64,000 nucleotides of DNA from Glandiceps talaboti (lineage: Eukaryota; Hemichordata; Enteropneusta; Spengelidae): contig NC_135556.1 in NCBI RefSeq assembly GCF_964340395.1, forward strand, positions 8,839,001 to 8,903,000. The letters are read 5' to 3'. Below the pieces are notes generated by a model. It saw nothing but the letters and a program-made list of their open reading frames with translations, was not told the DNA's origin and ran no database searches. Positions 1 to 9,560 of the stretch are shown one piece after another (position 1 is the stretch's first letter; every line of letters begins with the position of its first letter). The position numbers and the translations under genes were made by a program.

Positions 1-1042
1 TATACTTAAAGTCCATGTTTCTCATTACAACACCTTTAAAATCATGTCAGTCAATTAAAAAGAAAGTAAAAAAAGAAGAAGTAAATATGTGTATATGTTG
101 GTGATACCTTCATTTCATACTCATCCTCACACTTCAATATTCTGAATGACTCAGAATTGACAATTAAAGTAAGAAGGAAACTGAACTTTAAAAAAATAAA
201 TTAATTAAAGTTCCATTTTTTTTTAAATGTTGCCAGATATAAGATAAGAAATATAGGGTAGATCTGGTCATGAGAAACATAAAATTAGGTATGGACTGTC
301 ATAAAATATTTGTTTCTAAATTCAAATTATTCAAATGTTTCATCAATTATATTTTAATCTGACATGAAGTACTTGGTAAAATTTTAAGATTTGATAATAT
401 CAATCATTAGATAACACATTGGCATTGATTGTCTTATCAGTTACATGAATAAAATTGTATGACATTGGTCCTTTTGTGGGGGTGGGGGTGGGGGTTGGAC
501 ATTCAATGCTATGTCAAGTTGAGTAAGTGCTATTATTAGAATGTACATATTTGTATAATTTAATGTTTGAACATTTTTGCATAATCACCATGAGAATGTT
601 TATTATGTAGAGTGTGATGCAAATGTGTATGTAATATGACTTCTATATGCAAATATATATATATATTCAAATGTGACCTTAAAACAGTCAACACAGTATA
701 AATTTTTTTTTACCAAATACCATATGAAGCGTAAGTTCCATAATCTATCTTCCTTCCCTTGGTGTTTTAATAGGGTTTGCAAGGTATGCAAATCTATGAA
801 ATTTTACCTGATTTCCCCCTCTCAGCCTGTTCCTGGATTTCTCAAACAAAACACTGCGTAGTACATTCACACCATATCTTATTTCAGGTTATAAGAATTC
901 TCAAATCATCAAACCAAAATTCAGAATTGTTACCACATGTAAACTGTAATATAAATGCCTGGCATTGAAAAATGGTGTGTGATTCTGTAATGTGTAAAGG
1001 TAAGGTCTGATTATTTGTATGAAATATTTCTGTGTCTTGTAG
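1..1042 (+). other. Upstream flank or intron of nocturnin; no exon found
   Basis: AT-rich DNA ending in a good 3' splice site: a pyrimidine-rich run and TTGTAG, with the AG at 1041-1042. The open frames here (for example 777-968) have no recognisable protein character. The region is most simply the 3' part of an intron whose 5' exon lies outside the window or is non-coding and not recognisable. A G-rich run (GGGGGTGGGGGTGGGGG) sits near 477-495. Confidence 0.6.
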
Positions 1043-1230
1043 GTTCATGGGCCAAGCTAACACAATATCAAGAATGACAAGTAATCAGCTGTTAGCCAAA
1101 TGCAGAGAAGCTCTGCGAGGGCATCCACCTCTACTCACCAGAAAAATGCAACGAGTACGCCATGGAGGTTCAACTGATAAATGTGAGGGACCCAAAATAA
1201 GAGTGATGCAATGGAATGTACTGGCAGATG
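1043..1230 (+). CDS. NOCT: Nocturnin first visible coding exon (N-terminal region)
   Basis: The exon runs from the acceptor at 1041-1042 to the donor GTAAGA at 1231. The first in-frame ATG is at 1047; in-frame TGA lies at 1020, so without splicing no upstream ATG is available. The encoded part begins MGQANTIS, contains a nocturnin-like helix (LLAKCREAL, residues 15-23), and ends with IRVMQWNVLAD, the start of the EEP domain. The exon ends in phase 1. The residues around the junction (LAD then ALCQGKDNF) match the family without gap, which fixes both splice sites. The Kozak context is weak (T at -3, G at +4). An upstream exon could extend the protein in frame. Confidence 0.9.
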
Positions 1231-1666
1231 GTAAGATCACTTATACAATGATATAAAATATTTAGGCTGTCAGTGGTTGAGTGGCCTTGTACCTCTTCAG
1301 ATGGGGTTCATGCCCTGGTCTGGGTTTGATTAAGTTTGCCATACTGTAAGTAAGAAGAGTGTCATTCAGTTTAACTGCCGAACAACCAACGTTTTCTGAG
1401 GCACTTTGGTTTCCTACTGCATTTACAGTGAATCTATGAAGGATTTTAGAGTGAGACTGTCGACCACATCTGGAACTTCATAAAAACTTAAAACAACTAT
1501 GCTTTCTTTAAGTAAGATTATTGTTATCCAGAATGGGCATAGTGTGGTAATCAAAGTGGACTGTTGTAGTGCTTCTCATGTTTTTAAAACGAGTGTAACC
1601 AATGACTATCAAATTCATCATTTGGTCTACCAGGGTGAGGGGGTTGTGATGTTTCAATTTTGAACA

Positions 1667-1743
<77 letters not shown>

Positions 1744-3458
1744 GTAGGTTTGCAGCCAGATCAGATTCATTAAATTCCAAAATCAAATCCCTGATTTTAG
1801 ATAAAAGATAAAATCCTTTGAGGTAATATGTAGGAAATTTGGTTTGGCCTAAAAAGTTTGCATGATTGAAATTTTTTTTCTGGAAATACAAATACTAGTG
1901 TGTAAATATAATATATACTTTTAGTAACTCAAAATTAGAAATGTACAGTTTAATCTCTATAGCTACACTAGCTGCAACTGGAATGTTTGTTAAAACTGTT
2001 TAGTTAGATATAATGACGTGATCATAATATTGTGCACCCTCAACAATATTGGATTGTCTGTGGTAAACATATTTGTATAGCTGTACACATAATACGGTTC
2101 AGTAAATCCCATCAAATTGCTTTTTTTTAGGTCCATACCCAAAATTCAGTGCCCCAAATGAGATCATGGTTTCAAAGAGTTACTCAATCTGATTCAAATC
2201 CGATGTAGATGTCAGCTAATCGTTCATTGTTATTTTACCTCTGTATTTTTGCTGCAGTTGACCTACGTGATACCTTTTCCTCTTGATCGCCTGCTCTGAT
2301 TTATTTAATCAGATTGAGCGTTAATGTACTACTTCTGGATGCAATTGACCCCTAAATAACATGTACAATGTCTAATTGTTGGTATTTTAACAATTTTCAG
2401 TCAATATGTTGTTGGTTGTCTGATTAAAAAATGATACTTCAGTTACAGCAAGTGCAGCTTTAATGAGAAGTGTGTGAATTTGTATGCCTAGAGTATCACC
2501 ATTGCAAATTTATGTGTAAAACAAGTAACATATATCAAGCATTTTGGACAGAAGTGATAAACTCTATGTCTTTTCTTTTGTGACAGCTCTTTGTCAAGGT
2601 AAAGACAACTTTATCAAGGCTCCACCAGATTCCCTTTTATGGGAAAACAGAAAATTCCGCTCTCTTGAAGAAATCCTTACCTATGACCCAGACATCATCT
2701 GTTTACAAGAGGTTGATCATTACCATGATTTTTACAATCCAATGTTGCAAAGCATAGGATACCAAGGTGTTTTCAAACCCAAACCTGATTCTCCTTGCAT
2801 CTACTGTACTGAACACAATGGACCAGACGGCTGTGCGTTGTTCTACAAAATGGACAAGTTTGACGTTGTGGATGGTATCACTCCAAATTTGAAAGTTTCT
2901 ATGCCAGGCAAAGGCAGTTGGACCTCCAATCAAGTGGCCATCATCTATACACTACAGGGTAAAGAACCAAGCCTAAGCGGCGAACAGGTCGTTGTCGGAG
3001 TAACACATCTCAAAGCCAAGAAAGGGTGGGAAGATTTGAGACATCAACAGGGTATGGTATTACTAAATCACTTAAGAAAACAGGCCAAGAGTAAACCTAT
3101 TATTTTCACAGGTGATTTTAATGCTGAAACGTCAGAAAAAGTGTATAATTGTTTCTCTAAAGATGAGCTGAAACTCGATAGTGCTTGCAAAGTGTTGAGT
3201 GAAGATGGTTCATTGGATGCAGCATTCACTACATGGAAGATTCGACCTTCTGGAGAAGTCAAACATACAATAGATTATATGTGGTATTCAGCTGAGAGTC
3301 TGTGTGTGCATTCCGCATTGGACCTACCCACTGAAGAACAGCTAGGTGAGGCAAGAGCTCCATCATTTACGACTTCTTCTGATCATTTTTCCTTGGTATG
3401 TGATTTTAAGTTTAAACCTGGTTGTAATAATGGTACAGCATCTTTCAGTTCCTTGTGA
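1047..3458 (+). CDS. NOCT: Nocturnin, join(1047..1230, 2587..3458), 5' end possibly incomplete
   Basis: The spliced frame gives 351 residues. Nocturnin belongs to the exonuclease-endonuclease-phosphatase (EEP) superfamily, close to the CCR4 deadenylases. Its established reaction is removal of the 2' phosphate from NADP+ and NADPH, giving NAD+ and NADH, in mitochondria and cytoplasm; it was first described as a circadian deadenylase. The catalytic set is intact: E103 in LQEVDHY, H202 in THLKAKKGW, D238 and N240 in GDFNAE, D291 in IDYMWY, and D327-H328 in SSDH. The segment NGPDGCALF typical of nocturnin is at 139-147. Human nocturnin is about 431 residues; the shortfall is all at the N-terminus, where the vertebrate mitochondrial targeting peptide lies. 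That part may be encoded by an unseen upstream exon. Family assignment is very secure; the exact start is not. Confidence 0.97.
1263..1480 (+). mobile_element. SINE copy, diverged, plus orientation
   Basis: The body matches the better preserved copy on the minus strand at 46010-46300. Shared blocks, in the same order, are TGGGTTTGATTAA, CTGTAAGTAAGAAGAGTG (about 1345-1362), a CCGAACAAC block, and GGTTTCCT-CTGCATT-ACA-TGAA. The tRNA-like head is shortened and decayed (CAGTGGTTGAGTGG near 1270). The match is direct; calling it a SINE rests on the tRNA-like head and the tail of the other copy. Confidence 0.75.
1667..1743. repeat. (TCTG)n microsatellite
   Basis: About 19 uninterrupted tetranucleotide units in the nocturnin intron. 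The 127-codon minus-strand open frame across it reads as an RQTD repeat and is an artefact. Confidence 0.98.
1958..2495 (+). repeat. Dispersed repeat family R1, copy 1 (in nocturnin intron)
   Basis: It shares an ordered series of blocks with 3814-4240 and 31230-31530: TATAGCTACACTA, TGTAGCTGTACAC, a block centred on CAGTGC/CACCC, TGTACA-TGTCTAATT-TTGGTATTTT, and CAGTTACAG. No coding capacity and no clear terminal repeats are visible. The family may be the end of a larger element or a short non-autonomous element. Copy 1 is interrupted by the foldback insertion at 2183-2319. Confidence 0.8.
2183..2319. mobile_element. 137-bp foldback element nested in R1 copy 1
   Basis: The ends are CTCAATCTGATT (2183-2194) and its reverse complement AATCAGATTGAG (2307-2318). 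The element is flanked by GTTA at 2179-2182 and at 2320-2323. The uninterrupted R1 copy at 3.8-4.2 kb reads straight through the insertion point (GTTACTGTACTA against GTTA then ATGTACTA). A TTA target duplication would suit a PIF/Harbinger-type MITE; that family name is inference. Confidence 0.75.
2587..3458 (+). CDS. NOCT: Nocturnin terminal coding exon (EEP catalytic domain)
   Basis: This exon encodes residues 62-351, nearly the whole catalytic domain, in one piece and without frameshift or stop. It begins inside the A62 codon and ends with TGA at 3456-3458. Motifs in order: KDNF (67-70), SLEEIL (87-92), CLQEVDHY (100-107), NGPDGCALF (139-147), THLKAKKGWE (201-210), GDFNAE (237-242), TTWKIRPSGE (276-285), IDYMWY (290-295), SALDLPTEEQ (304-313) and SSDHFSLVCDF (325-335). 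The last 15 residues are a low-complexity tail with no recognised motif. Base composition is richer in G and C than the flanks, as expected for coding DNA. Confidence 0.97.
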
Positions 3459-3813
3459 AGCAGACTACCACCAACATTTCTGAAACGTACCTTTAAGCGA
3501 TAAAACCTTGACAGTGAAATTTAACCACAACCCATAACACCAAAGTAAAGCATTTTCTGTATGTACCACAATCATTTATAGCATCGATATCGAGTTTAAA
3601 AGTATACTGTTTTATTCATTAATTGACCACATTAGAAAGGTCACATGCTAGGCTTGTAAATAAACCAATTGAAACAGTATACTTTTACACTTGATATGAA
3701 TGCTATAAACGAGTGTAGCACATAGAGAAAATTATATTTACTTCAGTGTTACTCATTGTATTTTATCATGTTTTCATTATTGAACCTTTTAGAGTGAAAG
3801 ATTTGATATTGTT
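3459..3813 (+). other. NOCT: Nocturnin 3' UTR and proximal flank
   Basis: The first AATAAA after the stop codon is at 3659-3664, about 200 bp downstream, inside the loop of the foldback element at 3562-3722. A further AATAAA occurs near 3967-3974 within repeat R1 copy 2. Transcript end sites cannot be fixed from sequence alone. Confidence 0.6.
3562..3722. mobile_element. Foldback (MITE-like) element in nocturnin 3' region
   Basis: Two long imperfect inverted arms: TTTATAGCAT then GTTTAAAAGTATACTGTTT on the left, and AAACAGTATACTTTTACAC then ATGCTATAAA on the right. The outer ends are TGTACCACA and its approximate reverse complement near GTGTAGCACA. The arms are about 50 bp with a loop of about 55 bp. 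No clear target duplication was found. Confidence 0.75.
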
Positions 3814-4240
3814 GGTGCTCCTGTTATAGCTACACTACATGCAACTAGAATGTGTTTTAAAACTCTTTTGTTAGATGTAATGGCTTACTCATAATATCGT
3901 TCACCCCAAACAGTATGGAATCACTAGTGGGTAAACATGTTTGTGTAGCTGTACACGCAATATGGTGCAATAAATCTAATCAAAATTGATTTTTGGTCCG
4001 CACCCTAAAATCAGTGCACCAACATAATCACGATTTCAATATGTTACTGTACTAAGTATGTTTAAATAGACGTCCACTGAACATGTACCAGTCTGTACAG
4101 TGTCTAATTATTGGTATTTTAACAATTTGTAGTGGATATATTGTTTGTGGTCTGATCGAAGAAAACAATGCTCCAGTTACAGGTAGTGCAGGTTTAGCTG
4201 TTAGATAAATTAGTGATTGAAAGAGTATGCAAAATGGTGA
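3814..4240 (+). repeat. Dispersed repeat family R1, copy 2
   Basis: The uninterrupted copy, in the same orientation as copy 1. It shows GTGCTCCTGTTATAGC at its start, TGTAGCTGTACAC near 3944, GTCTAATTATTGGTATTTT near 4100 and CCAGTTACAG near 4174. Together with copy 1 it brackets the last nocturnin exon with direct repeats. Confidence 0.8.
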
Positions 4241-4697
4241 ATCTTTCATTCTTTGTACCATTACATGACTTAGTAAAAGAGCACACATTGAGATGTACTA
4301 TGTATGCATAGCCTGTAAGATATGCATTGTCACACTGCCATCAACGGTCTTGATCATGAAAGGTTTAGACTGCTGCGTGAGGGCGCCCTGTCACATCATA
4401 CCTTACAGACTAATGCTTAGGACTCTTGTTAAAATTAAATGTGTGGTTTGAATTGTTTGGTTCATAGTATAATGATATTAAAAGTACATTTAATCATACC
4501 AAAGAGGTGTTATTGTATGTGATCAGTGGTTCATTCTGACACCAAGTGAAATATTATATTCTGTGTGTAACAAAAGAGTATAAATATGAAATATAAATCC
4601 TTGTCGTATTTGTGACAGTGTAACTTTAATATGTGTAAAGCATAATATTATGGAAAATATAGAGGTTGCAATTTTATGAAGTAATGACCTTGGCATT
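4241..4697. other. Intergenic, nothing recognised
   Basis: AT-rich single-copy-looking DNA with no coding signal. Confidence 0.5.
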
Positions 4698-5430
4698 CAT
4701 AAGTTGTGTACATAACTTGTATGTACTGGTATTGTATGTAATGAGTTGTGTACATACCTTGTATGTACTAATATTGTATGTAATGAGTTGTGTGCATAAC
4801 TTGTATGTACTAATATTGTATGTAATATGTTGTGTACATAACGTTTATGTACTGGTATTGTATGTAATGAGTTGTATACATAACTTATATGTACTGGTAT
4901 TGTATGTAATGAGTTGTGTACATAACTTGTATGTACTGGTATTGTATGTAATGAGTTGTGTACATAACTTGTATGTACTGGTATTGTATGTAATGAGTTG
5001 TATACATAACTTGTATGTACTGGTATTGCATGTAATTAGTTTTGTACATACCTTATATGTACTGGTATTGTATGTAATGAGTTGTGTACATAACTTGTAT
5101 GTGCTGGTATTGTATGTAATGAGTTGTGTACATAACTTGTATGTACTGGTATTGTATGTAATGAGTTGTGTACATAACTTGTATGTAGTGGTATTGTATG
5201 TAATGAGTTGTGTACATAACTTGTATGTACTGGTATTGTATGTAATGAGTTGTGTACATAACTTGTATGTACTGGTATTGTATGTAATGAGTTGTGTACA
5301 TAACTTGTATGTACTGGTATTGTATGTAATGGGTTGTGTACATAACTTGTATGTACTGGTATTGTATGTAATGAGTTGTGTACATAACTTGTATGTACTG
5401 GTATTGTATGTTATGAGTTGTATACATAGT
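4698..5430. repeat. 42-bp minisatellite, about 17.5 units
   Basis: The unit contains AGTTGTGTACATAACTTG and TATGTACTGGTATTGTATG. Because 42 is a multiple of three and the unit has no stop in one frame of each strand, it is open on the plus strand (4684-5436, repeating SCVHNLYVLVLYVM) and on the minus strand (5053-5427, repeating MYTTHYIQYQYIQV). Units near the left end are more diverged than those at 5070-5420, which are nearly identical. Nothing supports translation. Confidence 0.95.
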
Positions 5431-6780
5431 TTTTAAGTGTTATCAATATTTATCAATATTTATCCAAAAAACCATTGTTAAAACCTGCCAGTATCAAGCT
5501 TGAAATATTTATTTTCCTACATAGATTGATTTGTTTGTGTGACCAAAAGGTGTTGATTTCCTAAAATTGAAGTACATTTCATTACGATATTTATGTGTGC
5601 CAAATTTGTAGACTTTGAAGAGGTTGATAATTTTATGATGCACGTCAGTGTCTAGTTAGTTGTTTGGTTTTTTGTTGTTGTTTTTTTTAGTATTACCTAA
5701 TTTGTTTGCCGATGTTTGTAGTTTTGATAAAAAAAACTTAGTATGATCATATAAAGTATTTCATATTCAAATGAACGTGCATCTGTGACTCTGTTGCTGA
5801 ACACTGTATAACTAAAAGGGTAGGTTTTTGTTAAAAACATGAAAAGGGAAAACAAAAATTAGTACCTGAAGTTTTCAACTGCATACTTCAGTTTTTGCCA
5901 ACATAACAGATACAGTACATGTAACATGTGGTCAATAGTAACCTATCTGGTGGTTTGTAAGCATGAATTGTGTAACATTGACATCAGAATCAGATTGAAA
6001 GGTGACACCAAAACTGATTCCAATGCTGGCAGCATAGTAGTGTTAAAAGGTCTGATGGACTCAGATTTGGATTCTGATCCTGATGCCTACTTTTCTAAAT
6101 ATTGAATCTGAATAGCTACTATTTGTTTTCCTCTTTTTGTTTGAAATAATGGTTTATCCATATACTGTAATTGATCTGATAAACTTGATCAACAGTTTGG
6201 TCACTTAAGGTCATTGCACAGGTACTTTGCATTTATACAATTATTTTAACAATACGGGCAGTCTTAACTATAAAACATGGATATATATTCTGCTGTTATA
6301 TTGTTTTTACTGATAAAGCATCTACATAAAAAGTTCACTCACTTGGATATAGTTTTAACAGAAAATAAGGCAACAAAAGTAACCAAAGATACTTTTGGTA
6401 AGAAAATCTACAGGGAAACAGAAGTAGAATGTCAGAAGGTTACCTTTTTGCATGCAAAAAAATGTTTAGGGTCGGCAACTTAAACTAGGGTCAGTCGTGT
6501 TATCGGAAACACACTATTTTTTTTTATTTGGCCTAACCCAGAAATGAAATAATAAAACAAAGTGAGAATAGAATATGAAGTATGCCATGAAATTACATGA
6601 ATGGTGGATATTAAATAAACTTTTTGTGAAGATGTGTTGAAATTTAATGCAATTTTTGTGTCTTTTCCATTGAGTCATTATAATGTAAAACTTATTATAT
6701 TGAATGTATGTTTTCTATTTTAAATTTTTTTATCTTATATTGGCATTACTGTTACCCTGATTACTGTGTTGTTGTAACTT
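5431..6780. other. Intergenic; short possible foldback and repeat fragment
   Basis: Two weak items. CATCAGAATCAGA at 5982-5994 has an inverted partner, TCTGATCCTGATG, at 6073-6085, with one mismatch in 13. At about 6463-6530, TAGGGTCGGCAACTTAAACT is followed by AGGGTCAGTCGTGTTATCGG, a paired GGGTC arrangement that looks like part of a dispersed element. The open frame at 6277-6483 runs into the second item and is not gene-like. Confidence 0.4.
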
Positions 6781-7138
6781 TACATCATTTAGCTGTCATA
6801 TCTCCGAGTCCTCACATCCAAAGCTTGGCTTTATTACCATTAAAACTGATTCAGATAGCCATGCCCCCAAAAATTGTTATCAAACACCAGTATGTTTAGT
6901 TAAATTTGCATAATTATATGTAAATTACATGCAAATTATCAAATGCTCACTTTATGCATGGCTTACACTTAGCTGGGTTAATTTCTCAGTAATGAGTGTA
7001 CATTTACATGATGACTTCATTTGAATATTATAATGATGTTGTCATGGTTCCACTGTGACCAATCAGCTTGTTAACACTAACAGCTATCAGGACAAGCTTT
7101 GGATACAGGGGCTAGGAGGTATAACAGCTAATGATGTA
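6781..7138. mobile_element. Foldback (MITE-like) element, about 358 bp
   Basis: The left end is TACATCATTTAGCTGT; the right end, reverse complemented, is TACATCATTAGCTGT. The arms continue inwards to ATCCAAAGCTTG (left) and CAAGCTTTGGAT (right), about 45-50 bp each. The interior is AT-rich and non-coding. The TA at each end could be a Tc1/mariner-type target site, but this is uncertain. Confidence 0.75.
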
Positions 7139-7185
7139 TCTCAACAGTGCAGTAAACAGGCTGCATTACTATTCACATTTTGAAA

Positions 7186-7265
7186 AGTACACTTGAACCT
7201 TGTTAGTACAAACTCGCTTATAATGCAAACCCGGTTACAACAAACACTAGTCGAAGGTACCGATC
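7186..7265. mobile_element. Possible pogo/Tigger-like terminal fragment
   Basis: The run GAACCTTGTTAGTACAAACT, then CGCTTATAATGCAAACCCGG and TTACAACAAACAC, resembles the directly repeated TTATAACGAA motif found in termini of pogo-like DNA transposons. Only one end is visible and no transposase is present. Assignment is by resemblance and is tentative. Confidence 0.3.
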
Positions 7266-8556
7266 TCATGCCATTGTTTGCTATGTATTTAACCAGAGAT
7301 TATACTAGAGTGATCTCTACCTCATACTGATAACTCTTTCATTGTAAAAAGGCATTTTTGTCAATATCAAAGACTTTAAAGTGTGAAATACACAATTTTA
7401 CTGAAATTGTAAGCCAAGATAAAATTCTATGATACAGATATTTATCATACATTTATGTTATGACTAAAGGATAATTTATTGTCTTTGGTTTTTGTATTTT
7501 AGATATTTTTTTGTCAATTTTTTGTTTCATTTTTCTGAGTAAAGTGACTAGGGCACCAATCCTCTTCTAATATATTTGTGTCCTTTTTAAAATTATGACG
7601 ACATTTTAGAGCGATTTGGGTATAGTATCAGAGTGGAGTCACGACAGTTGTCAAATATGTCATGGTCTTGTTACGGTACTCTTCGCACTGTCACTTTCAA
7701 AAGAAGTGTGATAAGGGGTCACCCCACATGGTGAAAATTGAGGGCTAAGGTCCAATGACAGTACATGAAGCTAATGACAAAATGTAGTCTGTAAGGTTCT
7801 CAGTGACGAGGCACCCTAACACACCGGTCAACCCCATGCTGAAGCAAATGTTTCTACAGGTATGAAGCAACTAACGTTGGTTATTTCCCCTAATGCCTCT
7901 TCCCAGAATACAGTAGGCCTTCTAAGGCTCTTTACCAATTTTACAACTATTATTTTAGAGAGGTCGTGCATTCAGGATTGGTGAAAATAACTTTTCTTTG
8001 TCTAAGATATGCAGCTAAGTTATAGTTGCAGCCTTACTCTTGTTCCCCTTCAAGAACTTCAGAACTATTTGGAAGAATGCATTCACAGTTTATACAAGTT
8101 ATACAATATACGAACAGAAATGCCTCAACACCTTGATGTACATCCATGACCTAGCCCTTTAAAAGACATCTGCACAAGGCGATTGTTTTCAATCAGCGAC
8201 TGCGCTAACCATTTCTCGTCTTCAATATGACATTTTGAATTATTGACAACACTGCAATCAAAGCGGGTAAGACGTTCAGACCTCAGAATTTGAAATTACA
8301 GACAAAACGTATTATTTTAATATCATCATTCGAGGCTCTATTTTCTCTTTTCTTTCAAGCAAGTGTGATATTAACTGTCCTCGAAGTTATACTTTGTGCT
8401 AGTCACTGTATGCTCACCTTCCATTTACAGTAAACAAAACTGTGTTTATAACAGCCTTCAGTGATTGGCTTAGATTGTGTCACATGGTATGGACTAGTGA
8501 CCCATAGTGACCTCAATTTGCATACAGAGAGCACTACTTGTTTTCTATTTTCCCTT
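7266..8556. other. Intergenic, nothing recognised
   Basis: No coding frame, array or inverted repeat that I can support. Confidence 0.4.
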
Positions 8557-8680
8557 GGGCACTAGTAGATGTTATATTACCCCTCATGCTGTTGTGTAGC
8601 AACTATTTCCCTCAGCTTTCAGCCTTGGGAAATAGTTACTGTCTAACAGCACTCAGTGCTATAGCCATGTACTAGTGCTC
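8557..8680. mobile_element. 124-bp foldback element
   Basis: The outer arms are GGGCACTAGTA and TACTAGTGCTC. Inner arms are CATGCTGTTGTGTAGC and its approximate complement. The centre is AACTATTTCCC (about 8600) facing GGGAAATAGTT (about 8628). Almost the whole element folds into one hairpin. Confidence 0.7.
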
Positions 8681-9257
8681 TCATAGCCAGGCAATAAGTG
8701 TTAACTATATTCCATTTGACAAGGATTCGACTATTTGCTGGTTCAGGGGGTAGTAGGTTCCTGGTTGTACCGTGAATATGTGCATAATATCATTAGATTT
8801 ATGTTTGATGTTGTTTTTTCTTCAAGTTACTTTGAAATGGAAAAGTGGCCAAGATTGCTTTCAATCAGAAAAAAATTAATGAGATATTGAAAATAAATTT
8901 AGCCAAATATGATCCCAAACAAACTATCAAATTTTGATCGCACTGTTTGTCTTAGAACTGTGTAGTTGATTACTGATGTAAACAAGTGTACAATAATATA
9001 AAAACAAATAAATAGTTGACTATTGTTATCAACAAATAAAAATAAACTGTACTTGTAAATAAACGAATTAACAACTTTTACATAGTACTATATATAGTAT
9101 TAAAATAAGGATGTATGTTACTCCTATTGTTCCTATACTAATGTGCATTATACCAGTTTCTTACTTGTCTGTGATTCTACTAATGAAGCATTTCTGAAGT
9201 GACATGTCTACCTGTCCCTGCTGATAGACTTGGGAAAGAAATATATGATAGTTATGA
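8681..9257. other. Intergenic, nothing recognised
   Basis: AT-rich; no feature supported. Confidence 0.4.
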
Positions 9258-9560
9258 CAGTGGCAATCAAGGTTTTGGATTGCTAAGATAGACACAAACT
9301 GAAACTAGTGTTGCGACATGTTGGTATAAGCTGTTGAAAGGCCATTGGTGTCATTGTACCCACAGTAAGGTAGCATTTCTAATGGCTTCCTTGATCTTGC
9401 AGTGTATGGACGTCCAATGTTAGGACTACCATGATGAAAGGGAAGATTGTAGCCACACCACATAGGCATTGCTATCACCCACATGTTCAATCTACCACGT
9501 CAAACAACGATAGTTTTAGTTTGCATCTATCTTTGTAAGCTGAAGCCTTGATTGCCAATG
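9258..9560. mobile_element. MITE-like element with about 45-bp inverted termini
   Basis: The left end CAGTGGCAATCAAGG (9258-9272) pairs with the right end CCTTGATTGCCAATG (9546-9560). Further in, AAGATAGACACAAACTGAAA pairs with the complement of TTTAGTTTGCATCTATCTT. The interior is less AT-rich and holds a 61-codon minus-strand open frame (9305-9490) that looks superficially protein-like but lies wholly inside the element. No target duplication was identified. Confidence 0.75.

Larger units (their letters stand above)
1231..2586 (+). other. NOCT: Nocturnin intron (GT-AG, phase 1)
   Basis: The donor is GTAAGA at 1231 and the acceptor is TTTTGTGACAG ending at 2586. The 1356-bp intron is nearly filled with repeats: a SINE copy (about 1263-1480), a TCTG microsatellite (1667-1743) and a dispersed repeat (1958-2495) split by a foldback element (2183-2319). 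Confidence 0.93.

Noticed and set aside
4684-5436. Long plus-strand frame that looks like a repetitive membrane protein
   Set aside because: It is the translation of a 42-bp minisatellite, equally open on the opposite strand.
9305-9490. 61-codon minus-strand frame with gene-like composition
   Set aside because: It lies entirely within the inverted termini of the MITE at 9258-9560.
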